Positions 17,125 through 26,592 of a stretch of 64,000 nucleotides of DNA are shown piece by piece. The position numbers were made by a program, and so were the translations under genes. Source of the DNA: Adhaeribacter rhizoryzae (GTDB lineage Bacteria; Bacteroidota; Bacteroidia; Cytophagales; Hymenobacteraceae). The stretch covers positions 82,932 to 146,931 of the forward strand of contig NZ_VWSF01000016.1 of the NCBI RefSeq assembly GCF_008629685.1, in the 5' to 3' direction. The notes under the pieces are model-generated. The model worked only from the letters and a program-made list of their open reading frames with translations. It ran no database searches and was not told the origin of the DNA. The number at the start of each line of letters is the position of its first letter. The first letter of the stretch is position 1.

Positions 17125-17162
17125 GGGGGCTCCCCTCATTGGCTAAGGAGGGGCAGGGGTGG
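17125..17162. repeat. G/C-rich palindromic repeat, copy 2
   Basis: GGGGGCTCCCCTCATT...AAGGAGGGGCAGGGGTGG shares the AGGAGGGG-N-AGGGGTGG half with the element at 1446-1477, with an imperfect stem. Confidence 0.7.
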
Positions 17163-17377
17163 TTTGATTTATTTCCATACCAGTAATCTAAAAGAAAAAT
17201 GCCCGAAGTCCGCAAGCAAACTGCAGCAGTTAGAGCGGCGAGTGCCTTTTAGAAGATGCGCTTCTAAGTTTCCGGTGCATAAGGCCGAGAATCTTATTTC
17301 TGAAAATTTTCCTCATTTTTATACACCAACGCTTTAGCTGCGTAAAAGAGCAGGTGTTAACCCTAAAAGAAAAAATA

Positions 17378-17863
17378 ATGGAAGATAAAAATAAGAATAT
17401 AGATACTGATACCATTAAAGGTGGTACGAAACGCGCGAACCAAGCCGGTAACCTGGGCGATGATGTGCCGAACGAAACGGACAACGTGTTACGGATGGGA
17501 GCCGCGGCCTTAACCGGTATGGGCGCCGAAAGCCAGGTAGAAAGAATGAGCAGCGGCGGCGATAGCTTCCGGGCCATTGGCGGCAGCGAAGGTTATACCG
17601 GCGACGATACCAGCGGGGGCGGCGCTGACCCTTACTACGATGAGAACGAAGATGAAGAAGGCAGCGGCACTGGTTCGGGCGTAGGAGCCGGAGCAGGCAG
17701 GCCCGGAGGCGGTACCGGTAACGATTTAGCCGGCGAAGAAGGCTACGACAGAGAGGCCGATGGTGGCGGCGGAGCCGGTATGGGTGCCGGCGGTTTAAGA
17801 AGAGGCGACAGCAACCGGCCCGATACCAGCGCTTCGCCGGGCGGTTTAGGCTCCGAGGAGTAG
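17378..17863 (+). CDS. Glycine-rich acidic disordered protein
   Basis: A 161-residue, highly hydrophilic protein with no signal peptide, membrane segment or known domain. The N-terminal third is polar (DTDTIKGGTKRANQAGNLGD), the middle has acidic YYDENEDEEGSG, and the rest is dominated by Gly with Ala/Asp (GVGAGAGRPGGGTGND). I use the ATG at 17378 rather than a GTG at 17354. Low complexity indicates intrinsic disorder. A similarly hydrophilic 71-residue protein follows at 18096. Stress-protective or hydrophilin-like roles are possible, but I do not recognise the family. Confidence 0.6.
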   Translation: MEDKNKNIDTDTIKGGTKRANQAGNLGDDVPNETDNVLRMGAAALTGMGAESQVERMSSGGDSFRAIGGSEGYTGDDTSGGGADPYYDENEDEEGSGTGSGVGAGAGRPGGGTGNDLAGEEGYDREADGGGGAGMGAGGLRRGDSNRPDTSASPGGLGSEE

Positions 17864-18095
17864 TTTGGCCAAACGGGTTTCTGCCTGTCTAAACTTGTCT
17901 ATTTAAGGCAATATTTTTGAAGAAGTTCTGCTGAAGATTTTAACGGTTTAGCCGTTGACAGCGATTAATTTTAGTTGCGAGTAGTAGCCTCGGCCATTAT
18001 ATTTTAATAATGTAGCTTTTTAAGAACCTGATTATCAAATATAAGTAAATAATAAGGTGGCAGACTAATCTTGAGAAACCTTAAAATTTGAACTT

Positions 18096-18311
18096 ATGAA
18101 ACAGCACAGCAGGAAGAACGAAACGGAACAGAAAGATAACCCTGGTTCAGAAACTAATAAGCGGCACACGGAGCAACCAATAGAAAGTGCCAGCCGCTTG
18201 CCGGGTGATAAAGCAGATAATGCAGCCGCTCAAACTAAAGGCGACCGTGGGAGCGAAATTGCCCGCGATCCCGAAGGACGACCCGGTAGCTTTGGCATAG
18301 ATGATTTTTAG
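18096..18311 (+). CDS. Small hydrophilic disordered protein
   Basis: A 71-residue protein made almost entirely of charged and polar residues (MKQHSRKNETEQKDNPGSET; RDPEGRPGSFGIDDF), with no hydrophobic core, signal or domain. It is followed after 20 bases by a strong terminator, which supports it as a real gene. It resembles in character, but not sequence, the Gly-rich protein upstream; both may be stress-related hydrophilins. Function is unknown. Confidence 0.55.
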   Translation: MKQHSRKNETEQKDNPGSETNKRHTEQPIESASRLPGDKADNAAAQTKGDRGSEIARDPEGRPGSFGIDDF

Positions 18312-18330
18312 CCCGATTTTTTCTGATCTA

Positions 18331-18368
18331 AACAAAACAGGCTGCCAATAAAGCAGCCTGTTTTGTTT
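18331..18368. terminator. Bidirectional terminator between convergent genes
   Basis: AAAACAGGCTGC / GCAGCCTGTTTT stem with a 7-base loop, flanked by A-rich and T-rich ends. It serves the small hydrophilic gene on + and can also stop the minus-strand isomerase. Confidence 0.9.
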
Positions 18369-18433
18369 AAAAATAATACAAAAGGTTTAGAAACACACTC
18401 TTTTAAGAAGTTCAGGACTAAAAATATTAAACA

Positions 18434-19273
18434 CTAAAAGTTCAGCTTCTTTAAAAAATCAATATTGTGTTTTACGCTGGCCATTGGTTCGCCGGCGTAT
18501 TCTTCTTGCTCTATAAAAAAGTATTTCATACCCGATTTTTGTGCGTTCTGGAACATGCGGGTAATATTAATCCGGCCTTTGCCAAACTCGGTGCTTTCTT
18601 CTTTGGTTTTGTGCATATCCTTTAAATGCCAGAGCGGGAAACGGTTGGGATATTTCTCGAAATATTTTACCGGATCGTGACCGGTTACAATTACCCAGCC
18701 CAAATCCAGTTCCATTTTTACCAGGTTCGGATCGGTTTGGTCCAGCAGAATATCGTACAATATTTTGCCATCTGCTTTCTCAAATTCGTACTCGTGGTTG
18801 TGGTAGCCAAATACCAGGTTGGCTTTTTTACAGGCTTCGGCGGCTTTGGTAAAAGTTTCGGCTACACGCTGGTAATTGCTCACGGTTTGGCCCTGGCTGG
18901 GCAACGACGAACAGATTAAATATTGCTGCCCCGAGGCGGCGGCTTCGTCCACGGTTTTTTGCCAATCTTTATCAATATGTACGTGGCCGCTGCGCAGGTT
19001 CATGCCCAAGTCGCGGGTTACTTTTTTTATTTCGGCGGCGCTTAAACCATAATAGTGGCCTTTCTCACTTCTCGCCGATTCCAGTTCTTTGTAGCCCAAT
19101 TTGGCCAGTTGCTTCAGGGTACCTACGGCATCGGCTAACATTTCTTTCCGGACGGTATACAACTGAATGCCCACATTATTAGGTACTTTGGCTGCCTCGC
19201 TGGCGTAGGGCTGCAATAAAGCGCCTAGCGCCAACGCACCGGATGTCTTCAAAAAATCTCTTCTGGTTTTCAT
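18434..19273 (-). CDS. Tat-exported sugar phosphate isomerase/epimerase-like TIM barrel
   Basis: A 279-residue PF01261-type TIM barrel. MKTRRDFLKTSGALALGALL is a twin-arginine signal. The barrel starts VGIQLYTVRKEM and shows NLVFGYHNHEYEFEK, VKMELDLGWVIVTGHDP and LWHLKDMHK, the metal-binding Glu/Asp/His strands, ending FFIEQEEYAGEP with a catalytic Glu. Exported members of this family are often found with DUF1080 proteins and oxidoreductases; some act on 3-keto-glycosides. It is a close paralogue of the lipoprotein at 40338 (same YHNH, ELDL, HLKDM and EQE positions). No immediate operon partner is seen; the next gene upstream is 143 bases away. Confidence 0.85.
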   Translation of the reverse strand: MKTRRDFLKTSGALALGALLQPYASEAAKVPNNVGIQLYTVRKEMLADAVGTLKQLAKLGYKELESARSEKGHYYGLSAAEIKKVTRDLGMNLRSGHVHIDKDWQKTVDEAAASGQQYLICSSLPSQGQTVSNYQRVAETFTKAAEACKKANLVFGYHNHEYEFEKADGKILYDILLDQTDPNLVKMELDLGWVIVTGHDPVKYFEKYPNRFPLWHLKDMHKTKEESTEFGKGRINITRMFQNAQKSGMKYFFIEQEEYAGEPMASVKHNIDFLKKLNF

Positions 19274-19416
19274 GGGTGGTGGTAATTTTTATGCTGAATA
19301 TTTTAACTGAATAGAAATATTGGTGCGCGGTAAGTTTTTAGCTGCAGCAATATAGTTTGATAAGCAAAATATATAATTCGATTCGGTAAGCCTGTTTTTA
19401 TTTGCTTCACGTATTT

Positions 19417-21891
19417 CTATAACGCGGTTTTCACGACTAACGGTATGGTTACGCTGCCGGCTTGCCCGTTAGTATTCATGCCTTGTATCACTACTAAATA
19501 ATCGCCGTCTTGGTCGGAGGTGTAAAACTGCGCCTGGTGTTGGCCGTTGGTGCCCATTTTAAGCTCCGGTTTCCAATATAATAAATTTCTGAAGTCGGGC
19601 AGGCGGCTTTGCTGCTGCTGGGGGGTATCGTAAACCGGGGCATAAAATTCGCGGGGTATTTGTAACCCTTCGTACTCCTGCAACAAGGCGCGGGCATCTA
19701 CCGGGAAACCAGCTAAATCGCCGTGGTAAGTAGTATAGCTCACGACGCCATCGTAAATCTGCGACCCCTGAAAATACCGGCTGGTAACCACTTCCAGTTT
19801 CTGAATTTTAAGCGGATCGAAAGCCATTAATTTGTTTATATTAAATACCGGCACCCCGTCGAGTAAAACCATGGGACTGGTCTGGAAAAAGACTTTGTTA
19901 ATGTGGTCGAGGGTTAAAAAATGAAAACCATCTTTGCGGATGCGAACCATAACGCCCGGCACATATTCCCGCATTACTTCTTCCATTACCTTAAAACGGG
20001 TAAAATCATCGAGTAAATATTTCTCGTCGGGCTTGCCGTAAAAAGGCAAACTATCTACAGCCGGTAGTTGCACCAGTCGCTGATATTTATCGTAATAGGC
20101 CTCTTGTACTTGCATTTGCAGGTGGCGCAAAGCTATTTCGGGGCCGTGGCGTTCGGTAATATTTAAGTTTGATATTGGCTGCGCCGCGTATTTCGACGAA
20201 AACGGACTGAATATTTCAAAATGATACAGGCTGTCTTTGGCAAAATTGCTTTGCACCACAATTTCTTTCGGGCCATAAAAATCTTTTAACTCAAACTGAA
20301 TTAAGCCTTTGGCGTTGCTTGTAGCATTATAAAGCCGGATGTGCTTGCTCGGGGCTGCCAGGTAAGTAGTAATATTCGGAACCGCCGCGCCCGTAAGCCG
20401 GTCGGTAACTTTGCCGCGTACAAGCGGGCCGTTTACTTCAGGAATAAATTCTGGTATTGCCTGATTTTTAGCAAATATTTCGGGCCACCGGAAACGACGC
20501 CAGCCTTGGGTAAGCAGCAAATTATCGAGGGCTTCGCGGGCTTGCGAATTATTTTCCTCGAAATAAAAACTTGGGTTCTCGATGGTGCCGGTTAATTCAG
20601 AAGTTAGCCACAAATAATCCTGAATATTAACAGTGGGTGGGGTTTGCAGCGAATCGAGGCGGTAAACGGCCACAGATAAATTGGCCGGGGAAGTTGTGCC
20701 GGCTGTTACTGGCGTGGCAATATCTAAGGTTATTTTTTGGCGGGTACTGTATTGGGCTTTATCGGTTTTGGCCTGAATAAGTAGTTTTTGGGTAGTTGGT
20801 TTAAAATACAGGCGTTCACAAATTGGTTGTTTGCGGCTGTTAAAAATAGTCAGGTGCGAAATGCCTTCGCCTAAAGCGCTTTTAGTTAAAGTAAAACTTG
20901 CCTGATTTTGGGCTAATATTTCGGCTTTGGCTACGGCATTATTACCGCGGGTATGCGCCAGCAAATAAATAAGCTCAGCGGGGTTAGCACTGTTTTGGCT
21001 GGCTTGTACGGTTATTTTCAGGCTTTCGGGCGAACTATCGTCGAGGTGCATTACGTAGCCTTGTTCCTGTACGGCGGGTAAGTTGCGGGTTAAGGTACGG
21101 CCATTTGGTAAACGTAGTACGGCCTGGTACTGGGTTTGAGCAGCGGGGGTAAAGCTGAAATTGCCCATGCCAAATTTAAAAGACTGGAACTGCGCCACGG
21201 TTTTACCGGCCGGGTCTTTTATTTCGCCCGCAAGGTTAACGCCTTTGCCGGTGTTGTTGGTAATTTTAAAAGCAACTTTGCTCGTTAAGCCTTGTACCAG
21301 GTGGCCACCTTCCGGAAAAAACTGAATTGCGTAAACCGCTGAATCTTTAACCGGTTTGGTATCTAGTGGGCGGGAGGTATTTACAATTGTAATGGGCTGC
21401 TGAAAATAAAATTCCGGACTTTGGTTTTTCATCCAGTTGGTGTAAGCCCGCACCATATAATTGCCTGCATTTAAAGTTACCGGTACTACCAAAGAGCCGT
21501 GGCCGGTGCCTTCCTGTAAAGCAATTTTGGTCTGTAATACTGCTTGCTTATTCGGCCCGATTACTTCTACATAAGCTACTTTACTCAGGTTTAGAGGTTT
21601 GTTTGCTGCGCCATCTACCGCGTATACTTTAAACCATAGGGTTTCGCCGCACACGTATGTAGGCCGATCCAGGTGCAAAAATAATTTCTCCTGCACATGC
21701 TGTTGTTGATATTGCTGGAAGTGCCGCGATATACGACTCAAAGAATCGGCCTGCCCAAACGATGGTAATACGGGTAACAACAAAAATAATAAGGCCAGCA
21801 AGCCGTTGTAGCCAGCTGGTAAACAATAGTTGGTTTTTAACAGCACTGTTTTTGTAGTATTTACCTGGTTCAGATTATTTAATCTTCGCAT
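19417..21891 (-). CDS. Macroglobulin-like (MG2) exported protein with a TonB-plug-like segment
   Basis: An 824-residue exported protein; the hydrophobic signal (GLLALLFLLLPVLPSFGQ) begins about 30 residues in. Residues 60-170 contain FLHLDRPTYVCGETLWFKVY and GNYMVRAYTNWM, the MG2-type domain of alpha-2-macroglobulin relatives. The middle holds further beta-sandwich repeats, including a carboxypeptidase-regulatory-like module (VRGKVTDRLTGAAVPNITTY). The C-terminal third carries PMVLLDGVPVFNINKLMAFDP...KLEVV, which resembles the plug of TonB receptors, but no beta-barrel follows. It begins one base after the DUF4249 stop and is the last gene of a four-gene operon. A surface assembly or sensing role is likely, but unproven. 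Confidence 0.75.
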   Translation of the reverse strand: MRRLNNLNQVNTTKTVLLKTNYCLPAGYNGLLALLFLLLPVLPSFGQADSLSRISRHFQQYQQQHVQEKLFLHLDRPTYVCGETLWFKVYAVDGAANKPLNLSKVAYVEVIGPNKQAVLQTKIALQEGTGHGSLVVPVTLNAGNYMVRAYTNWMKNQSPEFYFQQPITIVNTSRPLDTKPVKDSAVYAIQFFPEGGHLVQGLTSKVAFKITNNTGKGVNLAGEIKDPAGKTVAQFQSFKFGMGNFSFTPAAQTQYQAVLRLPNGRTLTRNLPAVQEQGYVMHLDDSSPESLKITVQASQNSANPAELIYLLAHTRGNNAVAKAEILAQNQASFTLTKSALGEGISHLTIFNSRKQPICERLYFKPTTQKLLIQAKTDKAQYSTRQKITLDIATPVTAGTTSPANLSVAVYRLDSLQTPPTVNIQDYLWLTSELTGTIENPSFYFEENNSQAREALDNLLLTQGWRRFRWPEIFAKNQAIPEFIPEVNGPLVRGKVTDRLTGAAVPNITTYLAAPSKHIRLYNATSNAKGLIQFELKDFYGPKEIVVQSNFAKDSLYHFEIFSPFSSKYAAQPISNLNITERHGPEIALRHLQMQVQEAYYDKYQRLVQLPAVDSLPFYGKPDEKYLLDDFTRFKVMEEVMREYVPGVMVRIRKDGFHFLTLDHINKVFFQTSPMVLLDGVPVFNINKLMAFDPLKIQKLEVVTSRYFQGSQIYDGVVSYTTYHGDLAGFPVDARALLQEYEGLQIPREFYAPVYDTPQQQQSRLPDFRNLLYWKPELKMGTNGQHQAQFYTSDQDGDYLVVIQGMNTNGQAGSVTIPLVVKTAL

Positions 21892-21892
21892 A

Positions 21893-23032
21893 TTATTCCC
21901 AGAAATCAGGTTTTACATTGGTACCGCGCACCCGGCAGTCAACGCAATCAGCCGAACTACCCGTATAGCCAACTAAGGCTCCCATATCGCTTCTGACTTC
22001 GCCAATCGGTAAAAAATGGCCTGATGCAAAATTGGCTGGTACATCCTTTACTATTATCGTATCGAGTTGGCAAAAATCATATTCGTTTAGAGGGCGCCAG
22101 TTAGTAGGCAACTGCGAACGCCCGATAAATATTCTTTTTACCTGTTCCGAAGCCACACTTACAAAGCCAATTACCGGCTCGGCGGGGTTCGAAATACATT
22201 GAATATTGCCGGTAAGTTGGGTGGGCAGCGGGTCGAACAAGGTGCCAATATTTTCGGTGTTTTTTTTCAGGGTTTCGGCATACTCGTAGGCTTCTTTGGT
22301 TTGGGCGTATTGCTTCACCAGAATGCTGTATTTGTATTTTAATTTAACTGAAGTATTCGGAATCTTGGTTAATGGAAATTCGCTTACCACATCCTGACTA
22401 AGTTTAGCCGTAGAAGCAATGTTAACGGCGGTGGAGTTACTGCCACGGTAGCAAAGGTTAATATTTTCGCGCCGGTCTACCATATCAAAATTTATGTATT
22501 CTAAAGTACTGTAAAAAGGCGTCGTAAATTGCCAGGTTTCTTCAAATTTCCAGCGGTAATAGCGGGTGTTTAGCTCCGGGTCGTGGGTATTTACATAAAT
22601 TTGCAAAGCATCAGCTTCGGCTTTAAACGAAATACTATCAATGGGCGGCGTTCTTTTATTATCCTGGTAAGCCGAGGCGTATTGCTTGCCATCGGCCGTC
22701 CGGATGCGGAGCCGGTAGCGTTTAGCCGGTTTTAGTTGCAATGGCTGACTAATATAATTACCGTTTGGGCCTTCGGCTAATTCGTACTGCAAACCGCCTT
22801 CTTCTTCAATAAGCACTTGCGCACTGCTTTCGCCGGGCGGAATATTGGTGCCATCGAGGTTAACGGTGCGCGACAGCCGGATAGCCGTAGGGCCATTGCT
22901 GTTAATAAAGCCGTCTACTACCAGGTAATTATTAGGCATTTGTATTACATCTGGCTGATAGGGTTCTATGCAACTGCTGAGGCAACTAAGTAAAAAAACA
23001 AAAAAATAATAAGTGGAATATCGCGCAGACAT
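21893..23032 (-). CDS. DUF4249 lipoprotein
   Basis: A 379-residue lipoprotein with signal YYFFVFLLSCLSSC and lipobox Cys. The mature part CIEPYQPDVIQMPNNYLVVDGFINSNGP is characteristic of DUF4249, beta-rich surface proteins encoded directly after TonB-dependent receptors in Bacteroidota. It probably sits on the outer membrane as a partner of the receptor encoded just upstream (6-base gap). The ligand is unknown. Confidence 0.88.
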   Translation of the reverse strand: MSARYSTYYFFVFLLSCLSSCIEPYQPDVIQMPNNYLVVDGFINSNGPTAIRLSRTVNLDGTNIPPGESSAQVLIEEEGGLQYELAEGPNGNYISQPLQLKPAKRYRLRIRTADGKQYASAYQDNKRTPPIDSISFKAEADALQIYVNTHDPELNTRYYRWKFEETWQFTTPFYSTLEYINFDMVDRRENINLCYRGSNSTAVNIASTAKLSQDVVSEFPLTKIPNTSVKLKYKYSILVKQYAQTKEAYEYAETLKKNTENIGTLFDPLPTQLTGNIQCISNPAEPVIGFVSVASEQVKRIFIGRSQLPTNWRPLNEYDFCQLDTIIVKDVPANFASGHFLPIGEVRSDMGALVGYTGSSADCVDCRVRGTNVKPDFWE

Positions 23033-23038
23033 GCTTTA

Positions 23039-25813
23039 TTAAAATTTGAAATTATAAGTAAGGTTAGGAATAGGCCGGCCGAAAACCGATAATTTATAGC
23101 CGTTAATGCGGCCGTTTTCGGTTTTAAAGTAAATGGAATAAGGATTTTTTCGCCCGGTCAGGTTATAAATACCCAAGGTCCAGGAGCTGTGGGCCAGCTT
23201 ACGCACTTTATGGTTACCTTCAATATTTAAGGCAAAGTCGGCGCGGTAATAATCGGGTACACGGTATGCATTTCTATCAGAATAATAAACCCGCATGGCA
23301 TTATCGGCAAAGTAGCGGGCTAACGGCAAGGTAATAGGCCGGCCGGTGCTGTACGTAAAGTTTAACGACGTGCTAAACCGGCGGCTAAACCGGTAATTGC
23401 CAATCATGGTAAAATCATGTGGTTTATCGAAATTGCTGGGGTAATATTTGCCGTTGTTGATTACATCCGAAGATGCCGGCTGGTTTACCCGCACCAACGA
23501 CCGGGCATAGGTATAGCTCACCCAACCGTTTATTTTGCCGGTAAGCTTTTTTACCATGAGTTCCACGCCGTGGGCTTTGCCTTCGGCATTAATTACATCG
23601 GTTTCGAGGTGATGATTTAATAAAAGCGTGGCGCTGTTTTTATAATCTACAAAATCGTGCATGTTTTTAATGTAAGCTTCCACGGAGGTTTCAATGGTAT
23701 TGGCTCTGAAATTCCGGTAATAACCAATGGCGTATTGTTCGCCTACCTGCGGCCGGATGTGGGCATCGCTGAGTTTCCAGATATCGGTCGGCGACATAGA
23801 AGCCGTGTTTGATAGCATGTGAATATATTGGCGCATGCGGTTAAAACTTACTTTTACCGAAGAATTATCGGAAAGCGAATATTTAGCCGAAAGCCTATAT
23901 TCCGGCCCGTGATAATTAGCAATTACATCGCCTTTGTTATACATAAGGGTATCGGTAATGCTGTTGGTCGTTTTGGATATTAAAGGCGCGTATTGGTAGG
24001 TTTCTCTTGGCCCCAATGCCTGGTAAAGCGAGTAGCGCAAGCCCACACTCACCGATAAACGCTGCGAAACGTCAAACTTATCCGAAAGATACACGGCACT
24101 TTCGCGGGCTTTTTCCCGGTCCAGCACATCGGGCGTTATCAGCGACTCTGGCCCAACCGGTTGCAGGCTACCCGCGGCTACGTTGTAACGAATGGTACTC
24201 ACCCCAAAATCAAACGTATGTTTGGCACTATGAAAATAATTAAAATCGGCCTGAAGCTGTGTTTGGTCAATGCCGTAGGTTAATTCAGAAGCGTTTACCG
24301 GGTTGAGTTCGCTGGTAGCGGCGTAATCGTAATGGCTGTAGCTGCCGGTAAGTACGCCGTATAGTTTGTTGTTAAATATATGTTTCCATTTGGCGCTGCC
24401 GGTCCGGTTAGAATAATTAAACAAGGTATCGCCGCCCAGTTTAAATTTATCGCGGCTAAGGTAGCCGGTGGCGTACAAGGTGTTGCGGTCGTTTATTTCG
24501 TGGGTCAGGTGGGCATTCAGGTCGTAGAAAGAAGCTTTGCTTTGGTTTAAAACCGAATTGGGCAGTTTGGTTAAAAGCCAGTCGGAGTAAGTAGAGCGGC
24601 CGCCTACCAAGAAAGAAGTTTTATCTTTTATAATGGGGCCTTCTAAGGTAAGCCGGCTGGTTAACAAACCAATACCGCCGGAGCCGGCCAGTTGTTTTTT
24701 GTTGCCGTCGCGGGTAGCAATTTCCAGCACCGACGATAACCGCCCGCCGTATTTGGCCGGCACCGCACTTTTATACAGTTCCACGGTTTTTAAAATATCG
24801 GGGTTAAAAGCCGAAAAGAACCCGAATAAATGCGACGGATTAAAGATGGTAGCATCGTTAAATAAAATCAGATTCTGGTCGGTGGCGCCGCCCCGCACGT
24901 TTAAGCCGGTGCTGCCTTCGCCCACCGATTTTACCCCCGGCAACGTAAGTACCACCCGTAAAATATCGGTTTCGCCGAAAGCCGTGGGTACTTGCCGCAT
25001 GGTTTTAATATCCAGTTTTTCGAGGCCCATTTGCATACCGGCCACGTTTTTGTCTTTCTCGGCTTCTATTACTACTTCTTTCAGCGGGGTAATATCTTCT
25101 TCGAGTTCAATATCCAGTTTGCCGTTAGCGTTTAACTGCACTTGGCGGCGGGTATTTTTCAGGCCCAGGCGTTTAATTTTTATTTCGTGGCGGCCTACTG
25201 GCAAGGTTAAAGAATAATACCCAAACTGGTCGGTGGTGGTGCCAATCAGCGGCGATTCGATGTAAACGGCGGCGCCAATAACCGGTTCCCCGGATTTACT
25301 TTCGCGGATATGGCCGGCCAGGTTAGCTTTGTCGGCGGTGGAAGCGCCCGTACCAATGGTGTAAAGTTTTAGTTCTGATTGGTTTATATTCCGGGTAGGG
25401 GAAGCAATTCGGCTGGTAGTGGGTGTTTTGTTGTCCGCAATGGGCGCCGTGGTGGTATTCCCCTGGAAAAAATCGGTGGGTAAATTAGGATTAATTTCGC
25501 GACCTTTAATAATAAATACCCGGTTATAAGCATCCAGGGCAAAGCGGAAATCGGTGTTTTGAAATACCTGTTCCAGCACCTGCGGTAAAGTTTTTTCAGA
25601 TACCACCAGGTTTATTTTCAGGCTATCTACCTGCGCCGGATCGAAATAAAACCGGCGGCCGGTTTTGGTTTCCAGTACCCGCGCAAAACTTTCGAACGAT
25701 AAATTCTGAAAATCGCCGCTAATGAGTTTGGTTTCGGTAGATTGGCCTTGTGCCGCCGAAAAGCTAATGAAAAAGCCTAGCAAAAAAAGTAAGACGCGGT
25801 AAAATTGAGGCAT
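23039..25813 (-). CDS. TonB-dependent receptor with STN and carboxypeptidase-regulatory domains
   Basis: A 924-residue outer-membrane receptor. I place the start at the ATG at 25813 (MPQFYRVLLFLLGFFISFSAAQGQ), two codons inside a TTG. An STN-like domain (about 30-105, DFQNLSFESFARVLETKTG) is followed by a CarboxypepD_reg-like module (GHIRESKSGEPVIGAAVYIE), a plug (TLPGVKSVGEGSTGLNVRGG, LFNDATIFNPSHLFGFFS) and a 22-strand barrel. The STN domain usually contacts a FecR anti-sigma factor, but none is adjacent. The gene is followed by DUF4249 and the macroglobulin-like protein. It likely imports or recruits a ligand of unknown identity. Confidence 0.9.
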   Translation of the reverse strand: MPQFYRVLLFLLGFFISFSAAQGQSTETKLISGDFQNLSFESFARVLETKTGRRFYFDPAQVDSLKINLVVSEKTLPQVLEQVFQNTDFRFALDAYNRVFIIKGREINPNLPTDFFQGNTTTAPIADNKTPTTSRIASPTRNINQSELKLYTIGTGASTADKANLAGHIRESKSGEPVIGAAVYIESPLIGTTTDQFGYYSLTLPVGRHEIKIKRLGLKNTRRQVQLNANGKLDIELEEDITPLKEVVIEAEKDKNVAGMQMGLEKLDIKTMRQVPTAFGETDILRVVLTLPGVKSVGEGSTGLNVRGGATDQNLILFNDATIFNPSHLFGFFSAFNPDILKTVELYKSAVPAKYGGRLSSVLEIATRDGNKKQLAGSGGIGLLTSRLTLEGPIIKDKTSFLVGGRSTYSDWLLTKLPNSVLNQSKASFYDLNAHLTHEINDRNTLYATGYLSRDKFKLGGDTLFNYSNRTGSAKWKHIFNNKLYGVLTGSYSHYDYAATSELNPVNASELTYGIDQTQLQADFNYFHSAKHTFDFGVSTIRYNVAAGSLQPVGPESLITPDVLDREKARESAVYLSDKFDVSQRLSVSVGLRYSLYQALGPRETYQYAPLISKTTNSITDTLMYNKGDVIANYHGPEYRLSAKYSLSDNSSVKVSFNRMRQYIHMLSNTASMSPTDIWKLSDAHIRPQVGEQYAIGYYRNFRANTIETSVEAYIKNMHDFVDYKNSATLLLNHHLETDVINAEGKAHGVELMVKKLTGKINGWVSYTYARSLVRVNQPASSDVINNGKYYPSNFDKPHDFTMIGNYRFSRRFSTSLNFTYSTGRPITLPLARYFADNAMRVYYSDRNAYRVPDYYRADFALNIEGNHKVRKLAHSSWTLGIYNLTGRKNPYSIYFKTENGRINGYKLSVFGRPIPNLTYNFKF

Positions 25814-25863
25814 GAGCAAAAAGTAATATTTTATAGTAATTTAAAAACCAGCAGCGGCTAATT

Positions 25864-26592
25864 TCAGGCAGCCGGCCGATCGTAAAACTGGGTTAATTCC
25901 AGAATAGCCTTTTCCCGGTCCTTCCGGAATTGCAGTTTTTGTTCCCGGGCGTGCCGCTGCAGTTCTTTCTTTTTATCTGCCAGCACATTCAGCACCGAAC
26001 GCTTGTCTTTTACCTGGTAATAAGTATTTTCTTTTCGGATGTAATATTTGGTTTGCTGTTCAAAGCGGCCTTCCATGCCGTACGGCGTGGGTTGTTCCTG
26101 TATATTTTTGGTGCGTTTAGCTAAAAACTGAATCTGGCCATCGTGCAGCAAATCGTAAAAACCGGTTTTTAAGGCAGCTAAACTATCTTTTTCCAGCCGG
26201 ATAAAAGTGTGATCCAGGAAATTGAAATATTTTACTTTCTCGTTTACCAGCGATAACATAAATTCCGAAGTGGGATGCTCCAGCACAATTTTATCCAGCA
26301 CAATATCGTATAACATGGGCACTTGCGTGTACCAAACGCCATCGTATAAAATACCAGACGAGCTGGGGTCATCGGTCCGGAAAAACTGGTGCCCGGTCAG
26401 GTAATATTTATCATAGTTTATGTATTGCGGTCCGTTGTACAGGTGCGATTCGTCGCCGATAGCTTCTTCGTACAAACTGCGGGCATATAGCAACGGCTTT
26501 AAAGCGGCAGAATCGGCGGTTTGGGCCAGGGTTTGGCCGCAAAAGCTAATTCCCCAAAAAAAGCAGCAAGTAAATGTTAAATAAAATTTCAT
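25864..26592 (-). CDS. Exported protein of unknown function, first gene of the receptor operon
   Basis: A 242-residue protein with a signal peptide (MKFYLTFTCCFFWGISFCGQTLAQ). The mature part begins with KPLLYARSLYEEAIGDESHLYNG, a pattern I associate with a common but uncharacterised Bacteroidota family, and ends in a charged helix (DKKKELQRHAREQKLQFRKDREK) that may form a coiled coil. It is 50 bases upstream of the TonB receptor and on the same strand. I cannot assign a function. Confidence 0.7.
   Translation of the reverse strand: MKFYLTFTCCFFWGISFCGQTLAQTADSAALKPLLYARSLYEEAIGDESHLYNGPQYINYDKYYLTGHQFFRTDDPSSSGILYDGVWYTQVPMLYDIVLDKIVLEHPTSEFMLSLVNEKVKYFNFLDHTFIRLEKDSLAALKTGFYDLLHDGQIQFLAKRTKNIQEQPTPYGMEGRFEQQTKYYIRKENTYYQVKDKRSVLNVLADKKKELQRHAREQKLQFRKDREKAILELTQFYDRPAA

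Larger units (their letters stand above)
16852..17377. other. Intergenic region with terminator and two repeats
   Basis: No gene is recognisable in these 526 bases. They contain the terminator at 16873, a perfect CCTTCCC-type palindrome (17006-17026) and a CCCCTC/GGAGGGG repeat (17125-17162). The last 200 bases before the glycine-rich gene are unexplained. Confidence 0.7.
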
